DNA of 64,000 bases from assembly GCA_916048095.2 (NCBI GenBank), contig OU696597.1:5760985-5824984 (forward strand). The letters are read 5' to 3'. Shown one piece after another: positions 1 to 11,369 of this stretch (position 1 is the stretch's first letter; every line of letters starts with the position of its first letter). A program made the position numbers and the translations under genes. This DNA comes from Sacculina carcini (taxonomy: Eukaryota > Arthropoda > Thecostraca > Sacculinidae). The notes beneath the pieces were generated by a model. That model was given only the letters and a program-made list of their open reading frames with translations. It ran no database searches and had not been told where the DNA came from.

Positions 1-960
1 AGAGTTGCAAAAAAATAGCGGACTCAAGGAGTTTGGAGGGAAGACTGAGGAGAGATATAGGACGGTAATTGGTGAGAGCAGTGGGATCAAGAGTAGTTTT
101 TTATAATGGGTCCAACAATAGCATGTTTGTCTGGCAAGAAAACACCATGCAGAAAAGAAGAGTTGATAAGGTGGAGAAGGTAAGGCACAAGAGAAGAAAG
201 AGACACAGAAATAGCTCGAAAATTAATAAAGTCCGAGGGAGAGTGGGGCATCTTGATTGAGGACAAAAGGTGGAGAATGTCGGGAAGAGAGACAAAAGAA
301 AATGAAGGAAATTTTTCGGAAGTGCGAGTATTACAGAGGGATGATCGGAAAGTAGGGATATTCTTCAGAACTGAATCAATTTTTGCAGAGAAAAAAGACG
401 CAAACTGAGAGGCCGTAAGATCACACGAGGTAGAAGGAGATCGAAGACCACAGAGAGAATTGAGAGAGGACCAAAGAGATTTAGAAGAACGGGAAAGCGA
501 AGCAAGTTTAGATTTGCAAAAAATCTTGTTTGGCAATATGTAACGCAGACACATACGACGACCGGGCAGAGCAAAGTAGTTCCCAATCCTGTGAAGACCG
601 AGTTCTACACCAGACAGTTTCGGCACGCCGCTGAGCAAGTTTGCGAGAATGAAGATGAGAAGAGAACCAAGGGGGATAAGAAGTGAGAGGTTTAGACCGA
701 GTGACCAAAGGGAACATAAAATCATGTATACCAGAGAGAACATCTGAAATGGCTGGAAAAATATCGCAGAGAGGGAGCTAGTAGAAGCGGTCGAGAGGAA
801 GTAAGGAAGATAAAAGTGAAGTAAATTCAGCAGGATCAAACTGTTTGTAATTGCGATATGAGAATTGTGGAGGACAAGCAGTACGGGAAGTGAAGCTTAG
901 AAGAAATCAATGAAGAAGAAATCAAGAGGCAATCGTCAGAAAAATTTGGATCAGAAGGCA
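1..960 (-). pseudogene. LINE fragment, CR1/Jockey-group family A
   Basis: The reverse strand carries a 250-codon open stretch (839 to 87) rich in Ser, Leu and Phe. It matches the segment between the endonuclease and reverse transcriptase of the longer LINE at 9.4-15.8 kb: shared blocks include a LINSSFLHG-like segment, a KHAI.GPI block and, further on, the KNYRP reverse transcriptase start. Frames shift several times, so it is a dead copy. It runs off the left edge, so its 3' part cannot be judged. The upstream end fades near 960. Family membership rests on the repeated blocks; the clade name is inferred from the long copies. Confidence 0.7.
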
Positions 961-969
961 ATGTAAATG

Positions 970-3060
970 TGGCAGCAGTGAATATTGTATATGTTAAGTT
1001 GTTGATGCAGTCTGAGCGAGTATGTGATAATTAGCTGTTTCATTGGTTGTGTGATTTATGTGAGGAGTGAATGTTCGTGTGTTTGTGCTGGCGTGCGTGT
1101 TCTGTGCGTTCGCGCGCGTGCTTAGTGGCGTCACAAGCGTGCTTGGCTGCTATTGGCCGGTGTTGCGCATGCTCCGTGTGTGCGGGCAAGTAAAGGTCAG
1201 CGACCTGGGAGATCGGCGTCGGGAAGTGACTGCGAGTGGGTGTGCAGGATGTGACGTGTACGGGGCAGGGATTTACGGGATATAGCGAGCGTATGCTAGT
1301 GGTAGTACATTGACTGTTATGAATTGTGTTGCTGCAAGTTAATTTCCTTCTTCATCTTAATTATTCTGCAATATATACATTTCAGTGTTTATCAGTGTTG
1401 GAAGAGCAAATCATGGAAGAATCAAAAGCACAAGCTATTTCGGCAACCGCGGCCCTTGATTAGCGGCTCGTCCCCGAATATGACGGGTGTAAGGACACAA
1501 CGGAATGGATCAGCAAGGTGAAGAAGATGTGCCGTCTGCGCGGAGTCAGTGATGTGGCGCAAGTGGCCGGGATGCGCGTCACAGGAGACGCGTATTCCGT
1601 TGTCGGTGGTCTTTCCGATGAAGACCAACTAAGCATGAATAAAATAGAAGATGTCCTTCAAAAAGCATTCGGCACTGACTCTTCTTCCGCCTATGATAAG
1701 TTTGTGAGTCGACGACTGACTGAGGGTGAATGTGTGGATGTGTTGATGACGGATCTCCGACGAATGGGTTCCAAGTGTAACAAAACGCACTCAGTGGCTT
1801 TGAAATGCGCCTTCGTAAGTGCTTTGCCTTTTTCAGTGAGACATACGCTTCGTTCAAATGCGAAACTGGACTCCATGACTGACGTGGAGATAGTGGGCAG
1901 GGCGAGAGTGATATTGTCTGAAACTGGCAAGACAACGGAAACCGGAATGCTATCTACCGCGCCTAATCGAAAGTTGAATCCGTCGTCATCCCTGAGATGC
2001 TTCGTCTGCAACAAGCCAGGACACCTGGCTCGGGCGTGTCCACAACGTATCAGAATAAGATCAAATGACGCGAGATATTCGTCCATCTGTTTCAAATGTG
2101 GAGTTCACGGACACATAAGTTCAGCGTGCTCGAAAAACTGTGCAGAAACGTTGACGCGAGTGCCACCAAAACGGTTAGTGACAACAGGGAAGTCAGCTTT
2201 GTGCTGTGTTGCCGAGACTCTGGAACCAATGAGTAGAGAAAAGGTTAATTTCGTGTACCAAAGAGCAGAACATCTCGGTGTTCGAAGGCATTTATACTTC
2301 TCAAGAAGACGGAATGAGCTGGCAACGAGGAGGGACGCACAAGCGGTGGTCCGATCTTGTGAGACATGTCGATCTATTAACCCGGCACCAGTTAAAGGGA
2401 TACATGGTGGCTTATCTGTGAGAGACAACTGGCATAGGCTCGCAGTGGACGTAACGCATGTTCAAGGAGCGGCATATCTATCGATTATAGACTGTGGGCC
2501 ATCGCGCTTTGCTATATGGAAATTACTGAGAAGAGATGACAGTCGCTGTATTGTTGAACATCTGGATCAAGTATTTCTAGAGCGCGGTGCCCCTAATGAG
2601 GTATTTTTCGACACCGACACAGCGGTCGGCAGTCGAGAGCTCCGGAGTTTCCTAGTTGAATGGAATGTCAATCCTCTTTATCGTTGGACTTATGAGCCGC
2701 GTGGAAATGACATCGTAGAACGGTGCCACAGGCTGGTCAAAGCCATTGCGGCTCGCTGTCGTTGCTCCGTGCCGGAAGCAGCTTACCGGTATAATGTGTC
2801 GTTTAAGGACGACGTGCGGGAGTTTTCAGCACCGATAAACAAGATCTATAGACATACCGCTCGAGTGAAGAGCGTTGACATTGGAGCCAAAAGCGCACCA
2901 AGTGCCAGGAAACGACGAAGCGGGTGTCGCCCCAGCAGTCGCAGAAGGGCCAGCAGTCGCTCCATTTCCCTCAGAACCAGCAGCAACTGTTTACGCTGTC
3001 GAGTTTTCGGCTTGGACTGATTTGATGGCATGCAGGTGGTCTGATCGTCCATACCCACCA
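970..3060 (+). mobile_element. Fossil Gypsy-like LTR element: gag and integrase parts
   Basis: Parts visible: a GC- and TG-rich leader (about 970-1400) that may be an LTR with a CCAAT-like box, a gag region (about 1410-1980), two CCHC zinc knuckles (CFVCNKPGHLARAC near 2000 and CFKCGVHGHISSAC near 2090), and an integrase region (about 2250-2860) with an H-H-C-C finger ending CETCRS. The integrase core shows AVDVTH, FFDTDTA and a GNDIVERCHR glutamate block. This integrase type (GN..ER.HR) also appears in the fossil at 57.9-60.1 kb. No reverse transcriptase or RNase H part was seen. It is broken and old, with no clear second LTR. Confidence 0.6.
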
Positions 3061-3833
3061 ACCTCCGTATTTCGGTCCTTGATAATTATGCGCGGCTGAT
3101 TATAATCAGCCGCGTTTGGCGGAAATATGCAATCTTCCCTTCTTCTCTAGCTTTTTCAGCAGGGAAATTTTTTCTTTCTTGATTTGATGAGAGGCCTGAC
3201 ACAGATCATCAATCATATAAATATGTGTCCCCATAAGTTTCGCTCCATTTTAGATTACAATGGTGCGATCCCGGTACGTCTTGAAGCGTGCAATTATCGG
3301 CCTGTTGCCATTGTTCCGGTGTGGCCCAACCCTTTCAGTCACATCAATCTCCATGTTTAGCAGTTGTAGTTGTTCCTCAATCATTTTCGTCACAAGCACA
3401 GTAGTTTGTTCCATAGTTTCCCCCTTGGGCTCCTCCAATCCAGAAATTTTCAAGTTGTCAATTCGGCTGCTGTCTTACAGTTCAAACAAACAAGTTCAAA
3501 CACTGCTGTTTTGCTAGCTGACAGTTCCTGAGTGAGGAGGTTGATCTTTTCTTCGTCTCTTTTCTTCTCGTCTTCGTAAGAAAGTAGCTTGCGCTTGAGG
3601 TCATCAACTGAATCCTGGGTATACTCCAGACACTTTCTGAGCTCTTGTACAGTTTCCAAGCATTTCTCCGTTTTTCCGTCAATAGTTTTCACGCAAGCTT
3701 CCAGCGCAGCGCAAATTACCTGCTCCAACGCTCGCAGTAGATTACTCGACGGATCACTGATTGACAACATTCCGAATCCATAACACAACGCAGCAGTGCG
3801 ACACAGCTGTTCACAGTCAAGTTCAAACACCAA
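3010..3833 (-). pseudogene. LINE ORF1 (coiled coil plus RRM-like domain)
   Basis: Reading from 3833 downwards: a coiled-coil segment (heptad-like stretch LKRKLLSYEDEKKRDEEK), then after a frame change near 3450 the segment DNLKISGLEEPKGET, then IDVTERVGPH, NRPIIARFKTY and, in other frames, DDLCQASHQIKKE and LLKKLEKKGRLH. This order (coiled coil, NLxIxGL, RxG...RPIIxRF, KKLK..G) is that of the RNA-binding ORF1 protein of many L1- and CR1-type LINEs. At least two frame changes and a stop make it a pseudogene. No matching ORF2 lies beside it; its downstream end abuts the fossil Gypsy integrase near 3030-3060. Confidence 0.65.
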
Positions 3834-4028
3834 TTATTATTACTTTGTATTCCAGACGATTCTTAGCCCATCAATTTGAACACTTGTAATGGTCATAAAC
3901 ACATAATACACTGAAGGTATAATCCAGAAATACGATTATCCAGACAACGCGAAGCATACGCATATGCGACTGTCTTAACATAGAGAATGGCAGTCGATTG
4001 TATATATACATTGCACACACAGGAATAT

Positions 4029-4058
4029 TTGTGTGTGTGTGTGTGTGTGTGTGCGTGT
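4029..4058. repeat. (TG)n microsatellite in LINE leader
   Basis: Short run of TG dinucleotides with a few C changes, at the start of the LINE leader. Confidence 0.85.
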
Positions 4059-4188
4059 GTGTGCGTGCGAGTTGAGTTGGTGCTGTCGTGGTGTGCTGAA
4101 GTGTTTTCGTGTTCAGTGTTCAGTGTTTCCGGTGGTGCGCATACGTCGTGTGTGTGCGTGTTTGTATGCGCGTCTGTCGCTAACTGCC

Positions 4189-5072
4189 ATGGTTTGTTAC
4201 AAGTGTGATGGCGGCTCTGCGGATGCCAAATTGGTTAAATGTTGTCTGTGCAGACGGTGTGCGCATACGAAATGTATTGGCATGGGCGGACTGAAGACTG
4301 AGAACATCGGCCAAGTGAGGTATTTATGTATCATTGCTTTGATGAGGTGACTTCACTCAAAAGGCTCATTGGTGACATCGCCGAATTAAAAACTGGTCTT
4401 CAAGATGTTACTGCAAAGGCAGACGAGATGATGACGGCAGTCAATAAAAAAATAATGAGCTTTGAATTGATCGAAGCTAAGGTGAACGAAGTCGCTACGG
4501 ATCTTGTTACTGCTGCTGAAGTGTTCACTGTAGAGGAGCATGCGTCCACCCCATCGTGGACTCAGGTGGTAAACAGGAAAAAGAAGAAAACACGGCCAGT
4601 GAGATCGAAAAGTGATGATGTGCCGACTGTCACAAACGAGCATAATAAGTCAGCTCACGCCGAAATGACGGGGCAGCAAAATGTTCGTCAAACAAATGAT
4701 CGGCAACCGATCAGAAAGATAAAAACAATGCTGACGGGAATGTCTAAATCGTCTAAGCTGCCAACGGTATCACGTTTATACCAGGCAAATGTGTTCGTCA
4801 CTCGTTTTCATGCGAATGTGACGAGTGAAGATGCTGCGTGTCATCTCTCCCAGTGCGTGAACATGCAGGTGAGCGACATAAATGTTGAGAAGTTGACAAC
4901 AAAACACTCATCCTACAGTAGTTTCCATGTGACATGCTACTGTACCGATCCATCAATATTCATGACTCCAGACGTTTGGCCGGAGGGCTGCCTTTTCCGG
5001 CGCTGGCGACAAGCCACCCAGCAGAAAGGTCAACAACGACAGGCTGAACAGCCCGTTCAAGCTGACGATTGA
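4189..5072 (+). pseudogene. LINE ORF1 with PHD-like zinc finger
   Basis: The start at 4189 has a good context (gccATGg). The first 50 codons give a PHD-like finger, CYKC....CCLC..CAHTKC followed by YLC. The frame changes near 4330, just where the last cysteine pair is expected (HCFDEV resumes in the next frame). The rest, to 5072, holds a coiled-coil-like stretch (LKRLIGDIAELKTGL), a basic linker with KKKKTRP, and a C-terminal domain with VSRLYQANVFVTRFH. PHD-type fingers at the N-terminus of ORF1 are known in CR1-group LINEs, where ORF1 binds RNA and packages the element transcript. Apart from the frame change it looks complete. Confidence 0.7.
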
Positions 5073-5120
5073 CTATGTGACGTTGACCATGGCGTCAGCC
5101 TACAAAAACTAGCTGACTCT

Positions 5121-8006
5121 ATGGAAAAACTAAGTGGTCAATTTGCATTATGGTATGCACGTTCAATTCGAAACGTGCCTATGGCAGTATTTGAGATTCT
5201 CACACGAGATATTGATTTTATGTGTATTGTGGAGACTTGGTTATCGGAGCCTGAATTGTCGGCGTTTAATGCAGCTTTACCTTATGGTTTTTCTGCTATA
5301 CATAAGTGTCGTAGCAGCGGCACGGTCGGTGGTGGAATTTCGCTGATTCACAACAGTAAGTTTGTCACGCAGACTGTTGATGCTCTTAATGAGCCTACGT
5401 CGTTTGAATATTTGTGTGTTCGTGTCACCAACACCTATGTCTGTACTCAACCACTTGCCATTCTTATTGTATACAGACAGGGATCTGTTTGTGATATGCG
5501 CTTTTTTGATGACTTTGGTAGCATCCTTGATCAACTATGTGCACTTTTTGGTGAAAACTTTGTTATTTGTGGAGACTTTAATTACTGGATGGACAATCCT
5601 GGTCTAAAGTCTAACACACAGTCGTTTATCGACCTTCTGTCGTTGTATGGCTTGCAGAATCGTGTTATTGGTTCGACACATGAGTGTGGACATACACTAG
5701 ACTTGGTCATTACACCCGATTCTATCAACAAAACTGAACTCTGCTATGATATATTTGTCCTTCCCATTGACACTTCATTCTCGGATCACGCTGTCATTCT
5801 GTTCCAAATTGAAATTAATATTCGTCTGAATCAATTGCGTCAGATTTCATATTTTGATTACTCGCATTTTGATGAGAATGCTATGCTTACACTTATTTTC
5901 TCTATTTTTGCAGGGGAAAACTACGTAGGTCTACCTATTGAATGTCTTTACTATTTCTTTACTGATTCGCTTATTGCTATCAGGGACTATTGCATCAAAT
6001 TTGTAAAAAAGAGTTTCAAATTCGCTAGAGGATCGCCATGGTACAATGGGTCTCTTGCTCAAATGAAGAGGCATTGTCGTCACTCTGAGCGCAGATTCAG
6101 ACGCCTACACTCGGCCAATGCGGCAAGTCAGTTCAGTGTTGATCGAAACAAATATGTTAGAGCTTGTGAGATAGCCAAACGAAACTACTACAACGGCCAA
6201 CTTGACGAGTGTTGCAACAATTCGCGTATAACCTGGTCAATTTTGAACCGTCTTCTGGGCAATGAAGATGAACCTCCATTGCCTACCGGTAATCCCACAT
6301 TTTTGGCTCAGGCTTTTGCTGACTTCTTCAAATCGAAGTTGGATCGTATTATGGATGCATTTCACTCTACTAACCCGTCTATCTCTGAATTTACCCGTGA
6401 CATTGTCTCTCCTATTGCGTCATTCTCTCAGATTGACGTGTCTTGTTGTATGAAGTTGATGGCAGCATCAAATAAGCATACTTCCGATCAGGATCCCATT
6501 CGTTTTGACAAGATTGTACCTGCGCTAGTCCATCTTTTGACATTTATCACATACCTGATAAATGCCTGTTTTCTGCATGGAAGGTTTTTGGGCGGAAAAC
6601 ATGCTGTAATATCACCGCTCTTGAAAAAGTCATCGCTGAATCGGGAGACACTATCTAATTATCGTCCTGTTTCCATGATACCTTGGATCTCCAAGCTGAT
6701 TGAGTCCGCCATACATTAACAACTGTGTGAACATTTGGAAATAAACAATATCATCGGTCCTCATCAATCAGGTTTCCGTGAACATCATTCTACTGAAACT
6801 GCTTTGTTGTATATGTATAATTTTGCTCTTGAAAAAAAGCTTTGTCACAGCAAAGTTATGCTCGTTCTAATCGACTTTTCCTCAGCGTTTGACACTGTCA
6901 GCCATGACATCTTTTTGAATGACTTGCGGCATTGTGGAATCTCTGGATCTGCGCTTTGTCTTCTACAGGATTATCTTATGGACAGAACACAATCTGTCAC
7001 AGTGAGTGGGTGTCACAGTGCTCCGTTTCAATTGCATAGCGGGGTGCCACAAGGATCGGTACTTGGCCCGCTCTTGTTCAACGTCTATGTATCCTCAATC
7101 AATCGAGTTCTTGACGATTTTCACAATGTTGATTATCAGATATTTGCAGATGATGTGCAGCTGTTCTTCTCCTACGATGATGAAACTGAAGCTCGTCAAC
7201 GTATTACATCTGTCATGAACAACATTGAGACTTGGGCTAAGTCTCGAAAATTGTGTCTAAATCCGGCTAAGACCATTTTCTTAGTTTTTTCGAATAGCCC
7301 GAACATACCTGCAAACTCTTTGTCACTCGGTGTTGATTTATCACTGTCTGCAAAAAATTTGGGTATTGTATTTGATAGCCAACTGTCATTCTCAAACCAA
7401 GTTGATGCTCTTATTAAATCTTGCAGTTATCACATTCGTCGTATTTATGCCATCAGAAGATATCTTTTCACTACCTCAACCAGGGCAATTGTTGAAAGCG
7501 TTGTAATGTCGCGAATTTATTATTGCTGTTCGCTTTATTTGAATTTACCACATAGACAACTTCGCAGAATTCAGCGTATTATAAACAAAGAGTGCAGGCT
7601 AATATTTCGACTTTCAGTTCGAGCACATATAACTGAGCATCTTATTCGACTATCATGGCTTCCGATAAAAGGTATTATTGAGTTTAGGGTAGTGTGTCAT
7701 GTCTACATGGCAATGTTCTTCAAGTTGCCAGCTTATGTTAACAATTGGCTGGAGCTCAAGTCTACGACTTCACACAATCTACGTTCATATGACAAACAGT
7801 TTCTGGCTACACCTAAATACCCTTCTCGAGACACCAGGTATTCCAGATGTTTTCGTTATGAAGCTCCTCGACTCTTCAATAAGCTGCCGTTGTATGTGAG
7901 AAGTGCTCCCTCATTTTCTGTTTTTAAAAATAGGGCTAAAAAGCATTACCAGTGCATATGTTATGACACGTCACTGCTCGCCATTAAACACCCATATGCG
8001 CTATGA
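5121..8006 (+). pseudogene. LINE ORF2: AP endonuclease and reverse transcriptase
   Basis: One frame of 961 codons with a single in-frame TAA at 6717. The endonuclease domain (first about 230 residues) shows YARSIRN, VETWLSE (catalytic Glu), ICGDFNYW and SDHAV. The reverse transcriptase shows NYRPVSMI, HQSGFREHHSTETAL, LIDFSSAFDTVSH, GVPQGSVLGPLLFN and the FADD catalytic box near 7145. The C-terminus has the usual APRLFNKLP block. This is the APE-type LINE enzyme that nicks target DNA and primes reverse transcription from it. The one stop suggests recent death, or read-through if the codon is tolerated. Clade assignment (CR1/L2) rests on the HSTETAL motif and tail type. Confidence 0.85.
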
Positions 8007-8325
8007 TGTGTTTTATTCTAATGTTATTGTATTATTCATGTTATTAGATTTACTTGTTTTCATTGTACATGCACTAATGTTTCATTCATTGAGAGTGTGA
8101 TTGAGGTGCGTCTTGTCCTGTATTGAGCTTCATATGTATATGTGAGTATATGTGTGTATGATTGTATGTGGGTGTGCACTTGTATGTATGTGTGCATATG
8201 TACATGCATGCATGAGTATGTTCATGTAGGCATATAAATGTGTGTGTGTGTGTGGCGCTTTTGAGAATTTGTGAAACTATTGTAAAGGCGCATTATAAAT
8301 GTTCAATAAATGAAAATGAATGAAA

Positions 8326-8338
8326 ATGTGTGTGTGTG

Positions 8339-8410
<72 letters not shown>
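8326..8410. repeat. (TG)n microsatellite
   Basis: About 85 bp of nearly pure TG directly after the LINE tail. It probably grew from the ATGAAAATG-type LINE end. Confidence 0.95.
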
Positions 8411-8416
<6 letters not shown>

Positions 8417-8526
8417 ATACGTACGAGTACATGAGTGTATGAATTTTGCATCCGCGCAAACTGAGGATTATATGAAGACATATATATACTTCCTCAAAGT
8501 TTAATGTTTTTTCACCTACGTTGCAG

Positions 8527-8703
8527 AAAATTTTCCTTAATCTCAAGTACATGAGCCTGGAGGAGTCGTTTCGCACGGTTATGACCGAGAAGTACGCTTT
8601 CATGTCGTGGAAGTCGAATATAAACCTAGCTGTGGCAGAGAACTACACGGACGACGCCGGCAATCATCTTATCCACATTTCCACAGAGTCCTTCACCTAT
8701 ACC
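8527..8703 (+). CDS. Ionotropic receptor (variant iGluR) gene, penultimate exon in window
   Basis: A 59-codon exon bounded by a pyrimidine-rich acceptor (ttgcag, ending 8526) and a consensus donor (gtgagt, from 8704). It starts and ends in phase 0. The peptide has MSLEESFRTVMTEKYAFMSW, then NLAVAENYTDD and HISTESFTYT. In arthropod variant ionotropic receptors the second ligand-binding lobe has this pattern: a helix, a short strand KYAF(I/M)S, a YTD..G turn, and then the loop that leads to G.G(M/F)..APY. The next exon at 15933 begins with exactly that continuation (NEGWGMRPKAPY) in the same phase. These receptors are membrane ligand-gated channels used in chemosensation. Upstream exons are not visible; 5' of here is LINE sequence. 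Which subfamily it belongs to cannot be told. Confidence 0.6.
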
Positions 8704-9631
8704 GTGAGTTTGTTCGGTTGCAAAATCGATATATTATTGAACTGGCCATATTGTTAATCTGCAGTTATCATGCTACCAAAATTACCATTATCATTAATAT
8801 CAACGTATTACTGATGATTTACTATAATGATATTTACTAATATATTGGATATGTTTATGTTGTATGATATATATGAGCTAAGTGTACCCATCAAAACGCG
8901 GGCGTAGTTCCTGGGGGCGTGAAAGTATATATGCCCCCGACAAATTTAGTTCATTTCATTGGTATATCGTTATCAAACTGAGTATAGAGAAAAATAACAA
9001 TACACGACAAGTGGGTTTGCCATTGCATGCAATACAGTTTTCATTGAAGAATGTGTGTTGTAATTCAATAGACGCAAGATGGTTCAGGGTCCCATACAAT
9101 TGACCAACTGAGTCAAGCTTTAACACTAATGCATTATTGTTGTCATCCCCCGAATATCGATATAAATCTGAGTCCTTGTTGAAGAACATTAATGAGAACA
9201 TTAAAGAAGAACATTAAAGAGAACATTAACGAATGTTTTAAAAAGTTCAGCTGGTCGAAAAAAGAGGTGGAATAGAAAGGAATTCCTTATTTGGATCTTG
9301 AACGGTTCCACACAGTCCCAGAACAGTGTCAGAAGTGAGCACTCCAATATGATAAGCTTTCCAAGATCAATTCTTTCAAACAAACAAACAAACAAACAAA
9401 CATATATTTACTATAGCGCCTGTAAAAACACGGGCGCGCATAACTTCAAGACGAACAACAAAGCGTAAATACATATATACATATACATACATACACAAAC
9501 ATGCACTTATACATATACACACATACACAAACATGCACTTATACATATACATACACACACAAATATGCACTTATACATACACATATACACATGAGTTTTG
9601 AGTACAATAAGGAGGAATAGAAAATGGATAG

Positions 9632-9792
9632 CTAAATGGAATCATAGTTTGGCGAAAGGAGTGAGAGTGTGAGAAGCAGGATCAAACAATATGTCAAGAA
9701 GGTGATTTTGAAGTCGGGAAGCAAACATGCGGTAGGAAGAAGATAAATAATATGAGAAGGAAGAGAATTATAGATGCGCGGACCGAAGAAAT
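9632..9792 (-). pseudogene. 3' end of LINE family A ORF2, beyond the LTR insertion
   Basis: The reverse strand gives FFGPRIYNSLPSHI then CLLPDFKITFLTYCL and a stop at 9632. This is the usual conserved tail of CR1/Jockey ORF2 (APRxWNxLP followed by a basic FKxxL block). Reading resumes in frame with 11370 once the LTR element and one copy of GAAAT are set aside. Confidence 0.75.
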
Positions 9793-10225
9793 TGTAACAA
9801 AACCAGAAACTAAAATATATTACAGACGGGCGCGCGTGGGCATCACCGCCCCACGCGCGCCTACAAGACGTCACACTCCGATCGCACCACAAACACGACT
9901 CTCCGCTCACACCGTGTCACACGGGAGCACACACGGAAACACACACACACAGTCCTCACCCGCCGCAACAGCCAATCAGCGGCGAGCCGGTCATTCACTC
10001 GCCGCTGCGGGGCATGGACAATTCACAAGCGCATACACACACACACACACACCGAAACAACTGTACACACACACCGAAACAACTAGACACACTCGCTCAC
10101 ACACTCTCGCACGTAATATACAATTCAACTATACACGATCACACATAGACACACTAACACGTTCACGCACTCAAAATTTTTCACACACACACACACTCTC
10201 TCTCACTACACACGATTACACCACA
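9793..10225 (-). repeat. LTR of the small element (left copy)
   Basis: 433 bp. Contains a strong GC hairpin (GGCGCGCGTGGG pairing with CCCCACGCGCGCC, near 9829-9862), a CCAAT box in CAGCCAATCAGCGGCG, and CA-rich tracts. Confidence 0.9.
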
Positions 10226-10933
10226 CCTCCACCTGTTTTTAAAGAAACATAAATCAACAAAAAACCGCGAACCAAGCAAACCAGGAAAAATGAACCAATA
10301 ACCAAAATCTAATTAGACAACGGCCTCCACCAGATGCACACACCTTGGCTGCGGCGAAACACAACACGTCAGGCCCCAGCGTCCACCACGCTCCCGCCTC
10401 CGGCCGTGCTCTTTAGTGCTCCGCCGCAGCCTGCCCTCCTCTTCATCACCGGCTGCCGCGACAGGGCACAACACTTCGACCCCAGCACCCACTATGCTCC
10501 CGTCGACTCCAATGCTCTTCAGCACCCTGCCGCAAACAGCCGGGACGTCGCCGTTCACACAGGCCACGCCGTCGCCGTCGTTCGTCATGTTTTCCTCCGG
10601 CTTCAGCAGCCCCTCTCTGTCACCTGCCGTCCAGCACCAGCATCCTCCACGAGCGATCGTCGCCTCCACTGACAATCCTGTAGTTGCCCGGCGACGTGCC
10701 TTACACCAGTGCAGGCGAGACGACCAGCATCCCTCGGCCACAGCTCCTCAGCTGCCTCCCGCCGGCATCATGCTGCACTGCCGTCCCCCTGCACACCAAC
10801 CTGACACGCCGCCGAGCACCTCCACCGCTGTTCTCCGCTGGTAGGCCGCTACTGATGCTGGAAGGCACCATCTCCGTTTCTGAAGCTGGGTCGCAGACAA
10901 AAATAATTCCAAAACAAAAAGGCCGAAATAGCT
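10226..10933 (-). other. Internal region of the small LTR element, no gene recognised
   Basis: GC- and proline-codon-rich DNA. Several overlapping open frames of 84-142 codons exist on both strands, but all are low-complexity (Pro, Ser, Thr, Arg). None shows a zinc knuckle, protease, RT or integrase motif, so I read it as a non-coding spacer or packaging region. Confidence 0.6.
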
Positions 10934-11364
10934 TGTAGCAAAACCAGAAACTAAAATATATTACAGACAGGCGCGCGTGGGCATCACCGCCCCACGCGCG
11001 CCTACAAGACCTCACACTCCGATCGCACCACAAACACGACTCTCCGCTCACACCGTGTCACACGGGAGCACACACGGAAACACACACACACAGTCCTCAC
11101 CCGCCGCAACAACCAATCAGCGGCGACCCGGTCATTCACTCGCCGCTGCGGGGCATGGACAATTCACAAACGCATACACACACACACACCGAAACAACTG
11201 CACACACACAACGAAACAACTAGACACACTCGCTCACACACTCTCGCACGCAATATACAATTCAACTATACACGATCACACATAGACACACTAACACGTT
11301 CACGCACTCACAATCTTTCACACACACACACACACTCTCTCTCACTACACACGATTACACCACA
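10934..11364 (-). repeat. LTR of the small element (right copy)
   Basis: 431 bp, same hairpin, CCAAT box and CA tracts as the left copy; ends at GATTACACCACA before the GAAAT duplication. Confidence 0.9.
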
Positions 11365-11369
11365 GAAAT

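Larger units (their letters stand above)
4029..8330 (+). mobile_element. Nearly complete LINE, CR1/L2-like
   Basis: A TG-rich leader from 4029, ORF1 at 4189 and ORF2 at 5121 are followed by a 3' UTR. The UTR ends near 8330 in GCGCATTATAAATG then short ATGAAA-type repeats, the usual CR1/L2-style tail, and runs straight into a TG microsatellite. Same strand as the receptor exon 200 bp downstream, so it lies in an upstream intron of that gene or in flanking DNA. Only two lesions were noted in 4 kb of coding sequence (one frame change in ORF1, one stop in ORF2), which suggests a fairly recent insertion. Confidence 0.8.
9793..11364 (-). mobile_element. Small non-autonomous LTR element (TRIM-like) inside a LINE
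   Basis: Two direct LTRs, 9793-10225 and 10934-11364, enclose 708 bp without any gag or pol motif. On the plus strand each LTR reads TGTARC...CCACA. The insertion is flanked by a perfect 5-bp duplication GAAAT (9788-9792 and 11365-11369), and the LINE sequence resumes exactly across it. A purine-rich tract (AGGTGGAGG on the reverse strand, just inside the left LTR) suggests reverse-strand orientation. The LTRs differ at roughly ten to fifteen positions by eye, about 3 percent, so it is fairly young. It looks structurally whole, but it must borrow enzymes from another element. Confidence 0.88.

Noticed and set aside
3091-3114. Perfect 24-bp palindrome CGCGGCTGATTA/TAATCAGCCGCG
   Set aside because: It lies within the coding remnant of a LINE ORF1 and has no T tract; probably chance, not a terminator or att site.
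8277-8603. Frames of repeated Thr-His or Cys-Val
   Set aside because: Translation of the TG microsatellite.
9752-10252. 166-codon plus-strand frame full of His and Thr
   Set aside because: It lies in CA-rich LTR sequence and mostly translates ACAC repeats; no domain.
10313-10844. Overlapping 112-142-codon frames in the small LTR element
   Set aside because: GC-rich low-complexity Pro/Ser/Arg on both strands; typical of open frames in biased DNA.
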